NCBI RefSeq assembly: GCF_009928445.1
Contig: NZ_JAABNO010000001.1
Coordinates: forward strand, 124,001 to 188,000
Source: Clostridium sp. C8-1-8
Lineage (GTDB): Bacteria > Bacillota > Clostridia > Clostridiales > Clostridiaceae
DNA length: 64,000 nt
Direction: 5' to 3'
Position numbers and translations under genes: made by a program. The notes under the pieces are model-generated. The model did not search any database, was not told the origin of the DNA, and saw nothing but the letters and a program-made list of their open reading frames with translations. Within the stretch, counting starts at the first letter, position 1; every line of letters starts with the position of its first letter. Below, one piece after another: positions 8,192-15,516 of the stretch.

Positions 8192-8255
8192 AAAAGCGTT
8201 TAGCAATTTAAAATGTCTTTTACAGATGGTTCATTTTAACTGGCTAAACGCTTTT
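8192..8255. terminator. Large bidirectional hairpin terminator
   Basis: AAAAGCGTTTAGC (8192-8204) pairs with GCTAAACGCTTTT (8243-8255), and AATTTAAAATG/CATTTTAA extends the helix inward. It lies downstream of both the 7445 and the minus-strand 8269 genes. Confidence 0.7.
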
Positions 8256-8268
8256 AATTATACATATA

Positions 8269-9150
8269 TTATATATCCTTTAATAAACTGAGCTGAACTG
8301 CAGAAACCTTCTGATGATAAGAGGGCATCTTTAAGGATATTCCATACTTACTGCAAGCTTCTGATAAGCTGTAGTATAGCTTTTTAGCATTTCTCACAGA
8401 GCAGCTATATCTATCTCCAAAACTCTTCTCATATTTTATACGAAGTCCTGGAAAGCTCTTATCTAATCTTTTATAGTAGTAATCCCTTTGTCTATCACGT
8501 AAGGACATGCCAAGCCAAGGGACTATATGCTTAACTCCATAATAACTTGCTTTGTTTACTATATCTAAAATATTTTCTTCAGTATCTTCTATAAAAGGCA
8601 AAATAGGCATCATGGTTATACTTGTGCATATTCCTAACTCAGAAAGCACTCCAAGTGCCTTAAGTCTTTCAGAGGAAGAGGGTGCACCAGGCTCTATTAT
8701 TTTAGCTAGATTATCATCAGTAGTTGTAATGGTTATAGCCACAGAAGCATAGATTTTATTTATTTCTTCAAGCAAATCTATATCTCTTAGAATTAAATTG
8801 CTTTTTGTAGTTATATGCACCGGATAGTTGTATTCGGCAATTGCCTCTAAGCAACCACGGGTGATCATATAATCTTTTTCTGACTTAGTATAAGGATCAC
8901 TCATAGCACCAGTACCTAAGCAGCCCTTCTTTCTTTTATTCTTAAGCTCTTTTCTAAGTATTTCTACGGAATTTCTCTTTACTATAAGCTCATCAAAGTT
9001 ATCTATTCTATAACACATGCTTCTTGAATCGCAATATATGCAGTGATGTTCACAACCTCTATAAGTATTAAAAGTATAATTAACTCCAAACCAGCTACTA
9101 GGGTTCTTACTGGCAGAAAGTAAAGTTTTTGCTTCTATTTCTTTAGGCAT
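8269..9150 (-). CDS. SplB/COG1533-type radical SAM protein
   Basis: This 293-residue protein carries the radical SAM cluster motif C-E-H-H-C-I-Y-C (CX3CX2C, about residues 33-40), preceded by YTFNTYRGC as in the SplB/Rv2578c group. Further motifs of the group include GTGAMSDPY, HITTKSNLILRD, ITTTD and the EPGAPSSSERL stretch typical of SPL-like proteins. It binds a [4Fe-4S] cluster and cleaves SAM to start a radical reaction. The target in this subgroup is not established; true spore photoproduct lyases are longer and have a distinct C-terminal cysteine. The ATG is preceded by GGAGG. A 43-bp palindrome lies in its upstream region (9172-9214). Confidence 0.85.
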   Translation of the reverse strand: MPKEIEAKTLLSASKNPSSWFGVNYTFNTYRGCEHHCIYCDSRSMCYRIDNFDELIVKRNSVEILRKELKNKRKKGCLGTGAMSDPYTKSEKDYMITRGCLEAIAEYNYPVHITTKSNLILRDIDLLEEINKIYASVAITITTTDDNLAKIIEPGAPSSSERLKALGVLSELGICTSITMMPILPFIEDTEENILDIVNKASYYGVKHIVPWLGMSLRDRQRDYYYKRLDKSFPGLRIKYEKSFGDRYSCSVRNAKKLYYSLSEACSKYGISLKMPSYHQKVSAVQLSLLKDI

Positions 9151-9171
9151 TGCAAGACCTCCTAAAATAAA

Positions 9172-9214
9172 TATACTAGAATAGATTATAAGTTCTATAA
9201 TCTATTCTAGTATA
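9172..9214. promoter_or_regulatory. Perfect 19-bp inverted repeat upstream of the radical SAM gene
   Basis: Arms of 19 bp (left arm 9172-9190, TATACTAGAATAGATTATA) are exactly complementary across a 5-nt AGTTC loop. It starts 22 bp before the start codon, just upstream of the ribosome binding site. It could be an operator or a 5' mRNA hairpin. No T-run follows on the minus strand. Confidence 0.65.
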
Positions 9215-9437
9215 CCTTAATTAATAAGACAGCTGTATGTCATAATAGAATAATAAAAACTTGCAAGGGGATGAAGAATAGAATTGTTGTTTAGGATTAT
9301 ACCATAATTATATAAGCATATTGCACAAGAATAAGATGGAAAAGTCTTGCTCGCGGTAGTTACCAAGAGCTATTTCAGAAGTAAATGAAGTTTTATAATC
9401 CAGTATTAAGGAATAATAATATATTTATTTGGCATAT

Positions 9438-9466
9438 AGGACTTACGAGAAAGTAAGTTCTTTTTT
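9438..9466 (+). terminator. Orphan intrinsic terminator
   Basis: AGGACTTAC (9438-9446) and GTAAGTTCT (9453-9461) form a stem with one G-U pair and a GAGAAA loop, followed by TTTTT. No gene precedes it on this strand within 200 bp, so it may end an unannotated RNA starting after 9220. Confidence 0.6.
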
Positions 9467-9505
9467 GTTATGAATACATAGTTTCAAACTCCATGCAAAT
9501 CCATA

Positions 9506-9534
9506 TTGACAACATGACTTCCTAGTCATATACT
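9506..9534 (+). promoter_or_regulatory. Promoter of the TetR-ABC operon
   Basis: TTGACA (9506-9511), a 17-bp spacer, TATACT (9529-9534). Operator box 1 occupies the spacer and boxes 2 and 3 cover the start site and early transcript. Confidence 0.85.
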
Positions 9535-9566
9535 ATGACTAAGGAGTCACATGACTGAAAAGTCAT
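9514..9566. promoter_or_regulatory. Triple tandem TetR operator
   Basis: Three copies of the 16-bp palindrome ATGACT-N4-AGTCAT lie at 9514-9529, 9535-9550 (last base C) and 9551-9566, with spacers TCCT, AAGG and GAAA. Their centres are 21 and 16 bp apart. Confidence 0.8.
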
Positions 9567-9596
9567 AAATATTTACGTAAATACAGGTGAGGAAAT

Positions 9597-10241
9597 ATGC
9601 CAAAGGAAACTTTTTTTAATCTTAATGAAGAGAAACAAGAGAAGGTGATGAGAGCTGCTATAAGTGAGTTTTCCAACAATGGCTTTGAAAAGGCCAACAT
9701 AGGAAACATTGCAAAGAGTGCTTCAGTTGCCAAGGGAAGTATGTATCAGTACTTTGAAAATAAGAAGGAGCTGTTCATGTTTTCAGTGCAGTGGTCTGCT
9801 CAGCTTGTTATGAAAAAGTACGGCAGTTATATTACAAATGCTGATGAAAACATAAATATATTTGATTACTTATATGAAAGCTCAAAAGAGTTATGGGGAC
9901 AGCTTAATGATGAAAGAGAGTTAATGATCTTTATTCAAGATGTATTCTTAGGTAAGTACAGTCACTTAACCAATGAGTCAATGAGTTACATGATGAAGAT
10001 TTCTGATGAATATATGCTTAAGATAATAAGATCTGGGAAGAAGAATGGTTATATAAGAACGGATATAGATGATGAGATTATAGCGTTGTTTATGACTGGG
10101 GTTTCTGTGAAGATGAAGGAGCACATGATGAATAGGGCGAGAGAGGCTGGAGAAGATATTATGGACGAAAGCTTTGACGTGATAGCGAAAGACCTTAAGA
10201 GTATGATTGAACTTTTAAAAAGCGGAGTAGGAACTAAATAA
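9597..10241 (+). CDS. TetR/AcrR-family repressor of an ABC exporter
   Basis: This 214-residue regulator has an N-terminal TetR DNA-binding domain: FFNLNEEKQEKVMRAAISEF, then GFEKANIGNIAKSASVAKGSMYQYFENKKELF, the canonical TetR HTH with the YxYFxxKxxLF ending. The variable C-terminal ligand domain begins near residue 60. The ATG follows GGTGAGG. It is the first gene of the transcript that continues into an ABC ATPase and a large permease. The ligand is probably a drug or peptide exported by that pump; this is inference. Confidence 0.9.
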   Translation: MPKETFFNLNEEKQEKVMRAAISEFSNNGFEKANIGNIAKSASVAKGSMYQYFENKKELFMFSVQWSAQLVMKKYGSYITNADENINIFDYLYESSKELWGQLNDERELMIFIQDVFLGKYSHLTNESMSYMMKISDEYMLKIIRSGKKNGYIRTDIDDEIIALFMTGVSVKMKEHMMNRAREAGEDIMDESFDVIAKDLKSMIELLKSGVGTK

Positions 10242-10375
10242 AAGTTATCTCATCTATAACAGCTTAAATACAGCAATATTATTCATTATAAGAGTTACTT
10301 GAGAAAAACCTGTATTTTAATATATAGGCTTAGTGAGGTTAACAATCTTATCATATAGGGAGGCATGAGGAAATC

Positions 10376-11074
10376 ATGTTTATAGAGATTACAAACTTAA
10401 AAAAGAGCTACGAGACAGGTGAAGTGGTAACTGAAGTGCTTAAGGGTGTAAGCATGACTTTAAATAAGGGAGAAATAGGGGTTATCCTTGGACCTTCTGG
10501 TTCAGGAAAATCCACATTGTTAAATATAATAGGTGGAATAGATCGCAGTGATGCTGGTAAAGTCTTAGTGGACAGTGAAGATATTACAAACCTTAAGGAC
10601 GATAAGCTTACAGATTATAGAAGAGATAAGATAGGCTTTATATTTCAGTTTTACAACCTTATTCCTAACCTTACTGTAGGGGAAAATATAGAGGTGGTAT
10701 CTAATATAAGCGATAAACCTTTAAACACAGATGAAGTGCTTAAGGCTGTTGGAATGTTAGAAAAGAAATATAGATTTCCAAAGGAATTAAGTGGTGGAGA
10801 GCAGCAAAGAGTTGCCATAGCTAGAGCGGTAGTGAAGAATCCAAAGCTGCTTTTATGTGATGAGCCTACTGGTGCCTTAGATTTCATAACTTCAAGGGAA
10901 ATACTTAAGCTTTTGCAAAAGGTAAATAAGGAGTTCGGAACTACAATACTGATGATTACTCACAATGGTGCTATAAGTGATATGGCAAACAAGGTTTTTA
11001 AAGTTAGAAGTGGAGAAATAGTAGAGCAGTTTGAAAATGAAGTGATCTTGCCAGCAGAAAGGATTGAGTGGTAA
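10376..11074 (+). CDS. ABC transporter ATPase, MacB/LolD type
   Basis: This 232-residue protein carries Walker A GPSGSGKS (about residue 38), Q-loop FQFYNLIPNLT, signature LSGGEQQRVAIARA, Walker B LLCDEPTGALD and switch MITH. LCDEPTGALD marks the exporter group that partners FtsX-type permeases. The ribosome binding site GGGAGG lies upstream of ATG 10376. Its stop overlaps the next gene's ATG (TAATG at 11072-11076). It works with the downstream permease under TetR control. Confidence 0.92.
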   Translation: MFIEITNLKKSYETGEVVTEVLKGVSMTLNKGEIGVILGPSGSGKSTLLNIIGGIDRSDAGKVLVDSEDITNLKDDKLTDYRRDKIGFIFQFYNLIPNLTVGENIEVVSNISDKPLNTDEVLKAVGMLEKKYRFPKELSGGEQQRVAIARAVVKNPKLLLCDEPTGALDFITSREILKLLQKVNKEFGTTILMITHNGAISDMANKVFKVRSGEIVEQFENEVILPAERIEW

Positions 11075-13314
11075 TGGTTATAAATAAAAAGATAAAAAGA
11101 ACCATGCTAGAAAATAAATCTCAATACATTGGATCATTATTTTTAATTATCATAAGCTGTATGCTTTATACCATGTTCAATCAGCTTACTACCAGCATGA
11201 AAAATATATCCTCGTCTTTTGAAAATAATTACTATCAAGAAGATGCCAGCTTCATAGCTGATAAGCAGCTTACTAATATAGCTGATTTGGAAACAAAGTT
11301 CAATATGCGTATAGAGCAGCAAAAAAACTTAGACTATAAACTTTCAGAAGGAAAGACTCTTAGATTATTTAGTGAAAATAAAAAGGTAAATCTGCCTGCC
11401 ATAATTGAAGGAAATGCTCTAACTGGAGAAGATATAATAATTGATCCTGCTTATGCTAAAGCTAATTCCATAAAGGTTGGAGACAATATAACCATAGCTA
11501 CTAAGAGTTTTAAGGTGTCAGGCTTTATGTCATTGCCCAATTATATCTATGTAATAAAACAGGAAAGCGACATACTAAATGATCCAAAGAGTTTTGGTAT
11601 AGCTTCTGTAAGCAAAGAAGACTTGAATAAGCTTTCTGGGGGAAATATTTCCTACGCAATAAGATTTAATGATAGAGAAAATGTTGAAGCTAATATAGCA
11701 AGCTTTAAGACTTATTTAAAAGAGCAAAATATAATAGTGCTTAAGTGGAGTAATATAACTGACAATCCAAGAGTAACCTATGAAACTGCTAAGGTTCAGG
11801 GAATAGAGCAGATGAGTTCTTCAATGCCAATATTCATCCTTCTTTTAACCTGCATACTTACAGGAATAGTTATATGGAGAATGCTTAAGAAAGAGTTTGC
11901 ATCCATAGGAACTCTATATTCCTTTGGGTATAGGAAAAAAGAAATAATGAGACATTATATAACCTTTCCTTTATCCATAGCAGTTGTTGGTGGAGTTATA
12001 GGAACTATTCTAGGAGCAGCTACAGTTAAGCCTATGCTTAAGGTTATGCTTAGCTATTTCAATATGCCAATGGGAAATATACATTTTGATTTAAAATACG
12101 TGCTTATAAGTATCATACTACCAATAGTATTTTTAGGGGTATGTGGGTACTTTGTAGTAAATAGGGCTCTAAAATATTCTCCTTTAGATTTGATTAGAGG
12201 CGGAGCAGAAAAGAATAAAGTAGGGTTTATTGAAAAGAGATTAAAGTTAGATAAGCTTAAGTTTTCCACTAAGTTTAAGATAAGAGAGCAGCTTAGAAGT
12301 ATACCTAGAAGTATCTTCTTATTGCTAGGTATAGCCTTTGCTACAATGCTTCTGCTTATGGGCTTTGTGATGAAGAGTTCTATGGATTACCTTGTTAAGG
12401 ATACCTATGAAAATACCTATAAATATCAATATCAGTATTTGTTCAATTCTTTACAGACAAAGGACATCTCAGGCGGAGAAGGCTTTTCTATATCTCCTTT
12501 TACATTAAAGTCCGATGAAAAACAAAATCTTAGTGTATACGGAATAGCTGAAAATACTCAGTATATATCTCTTAAGAATGAAAAGGGAGAAAAGCTTGAT
12601 ACTAGTAAAACTATAGTAACCAAACCTCTAGCAGATAAGTTGAAGCTTAAAACTGGAGATACTTTAAAACTTATAAATAAGCTTGACTCAAAGGAATATG
12701 ATATAGCTGTAGCTGGTATTGCAGATACCTATGTTGGTGAATATATTTATATGCCAATCAATAGTTTTAATTCACTTTTAAGTTATCCAAAGGGAAGCTA
12801 TATGGGAGTTTGGAGTAAGGATAATTTAAACATACCTGAAAGCAAACTTTTAAGCACTGCCACTCTTGATGATTTCAAGAATGCCTTTGATGCCTTAACT
12901 AAACCAATGCAAGCTTACGTTGGAGCTATAGCCTTCATGGCCTTTATCATAGGTCTTATAGTTATCTATGTGGTTACTTCTTTAATAATAGAAGAGAACA
13001 AGGAGAATATTTCTCTTATGAAGGTTCTTGGTTATAAGAAGAAGGAAGTATACTCGCTGATACTAAATAGCTCTTCCTTCATAGTGGTAATAGGCTATAT
13101 CATTGGAATACCGCTACTACTTGCTTCAATAAATCAAATGATTAATTCTGCTACTAAAAGCATGAACTTGGCAATTCCTATAAGGGTTAACTATATCTAT
13201 GCTTTTGTTGGATTTGTTGTGATATACCTTACTTATGAGGTGTCAAAGGCCGTAAGCAGAAGAAAGGTAAACAGAATATCCATGACAGAAGCCTTGAAGT
13301 CTAGAGTAGAATAG
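11074..13314 (+). CDS. ABC3-type permease with two FtsX domains
   Basis: This protein of about 746 residues has ten predicted membrane segments: one near the N-terminus (about 15-38), three around residues 250-370 forming the first FtsX domain, one near 415-435, and three forming the second FtsX domain (about 630-735), with two extracytoplasmic domains between. Coupling motifs are SFGYRKKEIMRHYI and VLGYKKKEVYSLIL. The ATG at 11074 overlaps the ATPase stop and is preferred; a GTG at 11068 is also in frame. Related permeases export antimicrobial peptides or lipids. The TetR gene upstream suggests substrate-induced expression. Confidence 0.88.
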   Translation: MVINKKIKRTMLENKSQYIGSLFLIIISCMLYTMFNQLTTSMKNISSSFENNYYQEDASFIADKQLTNIADLETKFNMRIEQQKNLDYKLSEGKTLRLFSENKKVNLPAIIEGNALTGEDIIIDPAYAKANSIKVGDNITIATKSFKVSGFMSLPNYIYVIKQESDILNDPKSFGIASVSKEDLNKLSGGNISYAIRFNDRENVEANIASFKTYLKEQNIIVLKWSNITDNPRVTYETAKVQGIEQMSSSMPIFILLLTCILTGIVIWRMLKKEFASIGTLYSFGYRKKEIMRHYITFPLSIAVVGGVIGTILGAATVKPMLKVMLSYFNMPMGNIHFDLKYVLISIILPIVFLGVCGYFVVNRALKYSPLDLIRGGAEKNKVGFIEKRLKLDKLKFSTKFKIREQLRSIPRSIFLLLGIAFATMLLLMGFVMKSSMDYLVKDTYENTYKYQYQYLFNSLQTKDISGGEGFSISPFTLKSDEKQNLSVYGIAENTQYISLKNEKGEKLDTSKTIVTKPLADKLKLKTGDTLKLINKLDSKEYDIAVAGIADTYVGEYIYMPINSFNSLLSYPKGSYMGVWSKDNLNIPESKLLSTATLDDFKNAFDALTKPMQAYVGAIAFMAFIIGLIVIYVVTSLIIEENKENISLMKVLGYKKKEVYSLILNSSSFIVVIGYIIGIPLLLASINQMINSATKSMNLAIPIRVNYIYAFVGFVVIYLTYEVSKAVSRRKVNRISMTEALKSRVE

Positions 13315-13326
13315 CATCTTTAAATT

Positions 13327-13417
13327 AGGTTCTACTAAAAACGTTTTGAAATTAAGTGGTCAGTCATCCGATGCTTAGATGAGCTTACGCAAAGAATTAA
13401 TATTATTGGATATATCA
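13327..13417 (+). repeat. Intergenic repeat F2, 3'-truncated copy
   Basis: It contains the F2 core TTTTGAAATTAAGTGGTCAG then ATCCGATGCTTAGATGAGCTT. Like the 44501 copy it continues AAAGAATTAATAT, marking a shared subtype without the right half. It lies directly 3' of the ABC permease. Confidence 0.6.
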
Positions 13418-13424
13418 AAAAATG

Positions 13425-13478
13425 AAGGGGCTGTTGCGTTAGCGGTTAAAAACCGTTGATGCTCAGCCCCTTTATTTT
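13425..13478 (+). terminator. Terminator of the TetR-ABC operon
   Basis: AAGGGGCTG (13425-13433) pairs with CAGCCCCTT (13464-13472). A small inner hairpin CGGTTAAAAACCG sits in the loop, and TTATTTTTT follows. Confidence 0.8.
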
Positions 13479-13659
13479 TTAAGAGTTTATAAGAATTATG
13501 ACTATATTTTAAAGACTAAAGACTTTAACGTTTCTAATTCCTTTGGCACATTAACTGAGTGAAAATGGATTTCAACTTAATCTGCTCTTCTATAAATACT
13601 GTATTAGAGTTTAAAAGTCTTACATTTCATATTAAACTCAATACTATTGATTGGCCTAT

Positions 13660-13773
13660 ATGATATAATGTAGATAGAAAGATAATTATTATCTGAACCG
13701 TCACTTCCCCAGTAAATTATCTTTTAACCAAGGGTAACCGCTTTTGTGGAAGCAGCAGAGGGGGTGACGGAAG
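13660..13773 (+). promoter_or_regulatory. Promoter and structured leader with SD-pairing loop
   Basis: An extended -10 (TGATATAAT, 13661-13669) should start RNA near 13676. GATAATT (13681-13687) and AATTATC (13715-13721) form a hairpin. Its loop contains CCGTCAC (13698-13704) and CCCC (13707-13710), which are complementary to GTGACGG (13764-13770) and GGGG (13760-13763) in the ribosome binding region of the downstream gene. This would be an 11-bp pseudoknot occluding translation initiation. I do not recognise it as a known riboswitch class. Confidence 0.55.
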
Positions 13774-13953
13774 TTGATTAGTGATTCTGTAATTATTGTA
13801 GCTATAGTATCTATAAGCTCTATAAGTATTGTGGCTATGTTTCTATTTACTTCTTTAAATAAAGACAAGCTATCCATAAAAGGATCAGCAAATGTTAGTG
13901 ATTTAATGAAAGGTGAGATTGTAGTTGATTCAGAAAATAACTCTGAAAAGTAA
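13774..13953 (+). CDS. Small single-span membrane protein, 59 residues
   Basis: A TTG start follows the G-rich ribosome binding region at 13760-13770. The product begins MISDSVIIVAIVSISSISIV, a hydrophobic helix to about residue 26, then a charged tail with LNKDKLSIKGSAN and ending VDSENNSEK. A terminator (13953-13986) begins at the stop codon, so this is a monocistronic unit with its own promoter. The short hydrophobic protein with a leader able to mask its start recalls type I toxins, but the tail is not lysine-rich as in most of them. Function is unknown. A 3' remnant of the same gene lies at 5927. Confidence 0.6.
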   Translation: MISDSVIIVAIVSISSISIVAMFLFTSLNKDKLSIKGSANVSDLMKGEIVVDSENNSEK

Positions 13954-14090
13954 AAAAACGTGCTTCCTCGCTAGAACACGTTTTTTACTAAATAACTCAA
14001 GATAATTTTTTAAACTTATAAAACCACAAAAGCGGTTTCCTTATATCAATTATATCATATTTCTAAGAAAAATAAACTTTAAATTAAGGC
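13927..14090 (+). repeat. Segment duplicated at 5927-6085
   Basis: It covers the last codons of the 59-residue gene, its terminator and about 100 bp of AT-rich downstream sequence, matching 5927-6085 throughout with scattered differences. Confidence 0.7.
13953..13986 (+). terminator. Terminator of the small membrane protein gene
   Basis: AAAAAACGTG (13953-13962) pairs with CACGTTTTTT (13977-13986). The U-run is part of the right arm. The stem overlaps the stop codon. Confidence 0.75.
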
Positions 14091-14123
14091 TATGTTTTAA
14101 TATAGTGTTGAAAATATATAAAT

Positions 14124-14155
14124 AATTAAGGGAAGCTATTTTGGCTTCCTTAATT
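14124..14155 (-). terminator. Hairpin downstream of the minus-strand Nudix gene
   Basis: AATTAAGGGAAGC and GCTTCCTTAATT are complementary with one bulged G. The minus strand continues ATTTATATATTTT. Confidence 0.5.
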
Positions 14156-14229
14156 GGGCTTTTAAGAATATGGTGTAATAAAATATTCTGATAAAAACAC
14201 ATAAAATTCAATTAAATATTCAATGAATT

Positions 14230-14664
14230 TTACCATCCATATGTATCAAATTGCACACCAGATATATAATTTGTTATTGCTTTTTTTATATATGGGATAA
14301 CGTTAGGCGGAAGATTATCAATTTCAAACCATGATAAATCATCACATTTATGTGGTTCCATATTTATTATTTCGCCATCCCATGAATCTGCTGAAAAAAA
14401 GAAATCAATTCTTTCATCATTTGATTTTCTGTGCATGACACCTGCAAATTGAATATTCTTTGGTTTGATTTCTATTCCTGCTTCTTCTCTTGCTTCTCTT
14501 ATCATTGCTGATTTTACATCTTCGTTTCCGTCTGAATGTCCTGCCACTATGCTATAATTCCCATCCTCATATCCTGTATTAAATCTTCTTAATAATAATA
14601 TTTTACCTTCTCTAATTAGAAAAAGATGTACGGCAACAGGCATTTGAAATCTTTTCTTATTCAA
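14230..14664 (-). CDS. Nudix hydrolase
   Basis: This 144-residue protein has a complete Nudix box: G-x5-E from GHSDGNE, then seven residues and REAREEAGI (about residues 42-64). The box binds the metal and hydrolyses a nucleoside diphosphate linked to another group. The N-terminal VAVHLFLIREGKILLLRR is the first strand pair of the fold. The end VQFDTYGW and PHKCDDLSWF resemble family members annotated as MutT-like. The start is TTG with AAGGGAG upstream. The substrate cannot be told from sequence. It stands alone, without operon partners. Confidence 0.85.
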   Translation of the reverse strand: MNKKRFQMPVAVHLFLIREGKILLLRRFNTGYEDGNYSIVAGHSDGNEDVKSAMIREAREEAGIEIKPKNIQFAGVMHRKSNDERIDFFFSADSWDGEIINMEPHKCDDLSWFEIDNLPPNVIPYIKKAITNYISGVQFDTYGW

Positions 14665-15144
14665 ATAAAAAACTCCCTTCTATAGTACGTCACATATTAC
14701 AACTGTGTAATAAATTATAGTTAATTTACATGACAATTATAGCATTTAATTCAATATAATGTATATAATTATACAAGCGCTGGCTCTATTTCCTTAAAGC
14801 ATACTATTTTTGTATAGGCATGAGCTACATTGCATTGAACCATAAAGTTCGTTATTTTTAGTTTGAAAGAAGTCAGATGATCAAAAGGCTCACTTTAGTG
14901 ACTTTTTTGCTTTAATTAATCAAATAGATATATAAGAAATATTTAATATAGTATGCAACTTAACAATAGCCTAGCAATCAAAGAAAGCAATATCAATTTA
15001 TTAACCTAAAAGGTTTACATAATAAAAATATCTATATGATGAATATTAATACTTTAAGGTAAATATAATTAATAAAGTTGACTAAGGATTGTATGGGTTA
15101 ATAAGTAAGAAAAGAATATTAATACAAAAAAATGAAATTTAATG
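14665..15144. other. Intergenic region between Nudix gene and T-box operon
   Basis: There is no credible gene. A short hairpin CACTTTAGTG flanked by AAAAGGCT and ACTTTTTT (14887-14911) could terminate a plus-strand RNA, but no source gene is visible. The region holds the minus-strand Nudix promoter. Confidence 0.35.
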
Positions 15145-15173
15145 TTGACAAAAAAGATCTGATTACCTATAAT
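15145..15173 (+). promoter_or_regulatory. Consensus promoter of the T-box/opp operon
   Basis: Perfect TTGACA (15145-15150), a 17-bp spacer, and perfect TATAAT (15168-15173). Confidence 0.9.
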
Positions 15174-15210
15174 TGGTATTAGTAACCTTATAGGAATACT
15201 AAGAAAAATA

Positions 15211-15476
15211 AAGCGATGATAAGAAGAGTAGGTTAAGGAATATTTGCAGAGAGAGACTTTCCAGGCTGTAAGAAGTCTTAATGGAACTTAATTGAAATGC
15301 ATCTTTGAGCTCTGAATCGAAGTCATAGTAGACTTCAGCGGGTACGCCCGTTAAAGCGTTGGTATTTTTGATACTTAAGCACATGAGATATCATCTTCTA
15401 GAAAGAAGTAATGATAAGCAGAGTGGAACCGCGGAGAATAATCTTCGCCTCTGTATATTTAGGGGCGATTTTTTTG
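15211..15476 (+). promoter_or_regulatory. T-box leader controlling the oligopeptide transporter
   Basis: The T-box sequence AGAGTGGAACCGCGG (15420-15434) is exact. Stem I elements are present: GATGATAAGAAGAGTAGGT near 15215, the AG-box AGAGAGAGAC (15249-15258) and the distal GGCTGTAAGAAGTC. The terminator stem is TCGCCTCT (15445-15452) with AGGGGCGA (15461-15468), followed by seven T. The specifier lies in GAAATGCATCTTTGAG (15294-15309). UGC (Cys, 15298-15300), followed by the usual purine, fits the consensus best; AUG (Met, 15297-15299) is the alternative. Uncharged tRNA binding would allow read-through into the opp genes. Confidence 0.92.
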
Positions 15477-15516
15477 CGCAGTTTTTCATAATATTAATTT
15501 TATTGGGGGAGAAGAA

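Noticed and set aside
13735..13770. GGAAGCAGC resembling bacterial SRP RNA
   Set aside because: The full SRP tetraloop core GGAAGGAAGCAGC and the flanking helix are absent; the segment fits better as part of the leader.
15199..15384. Minus-strand ORF of 61 codons
   Set aside because: It lies inside the T-box leader on the opposite strand and has no supporting signals.
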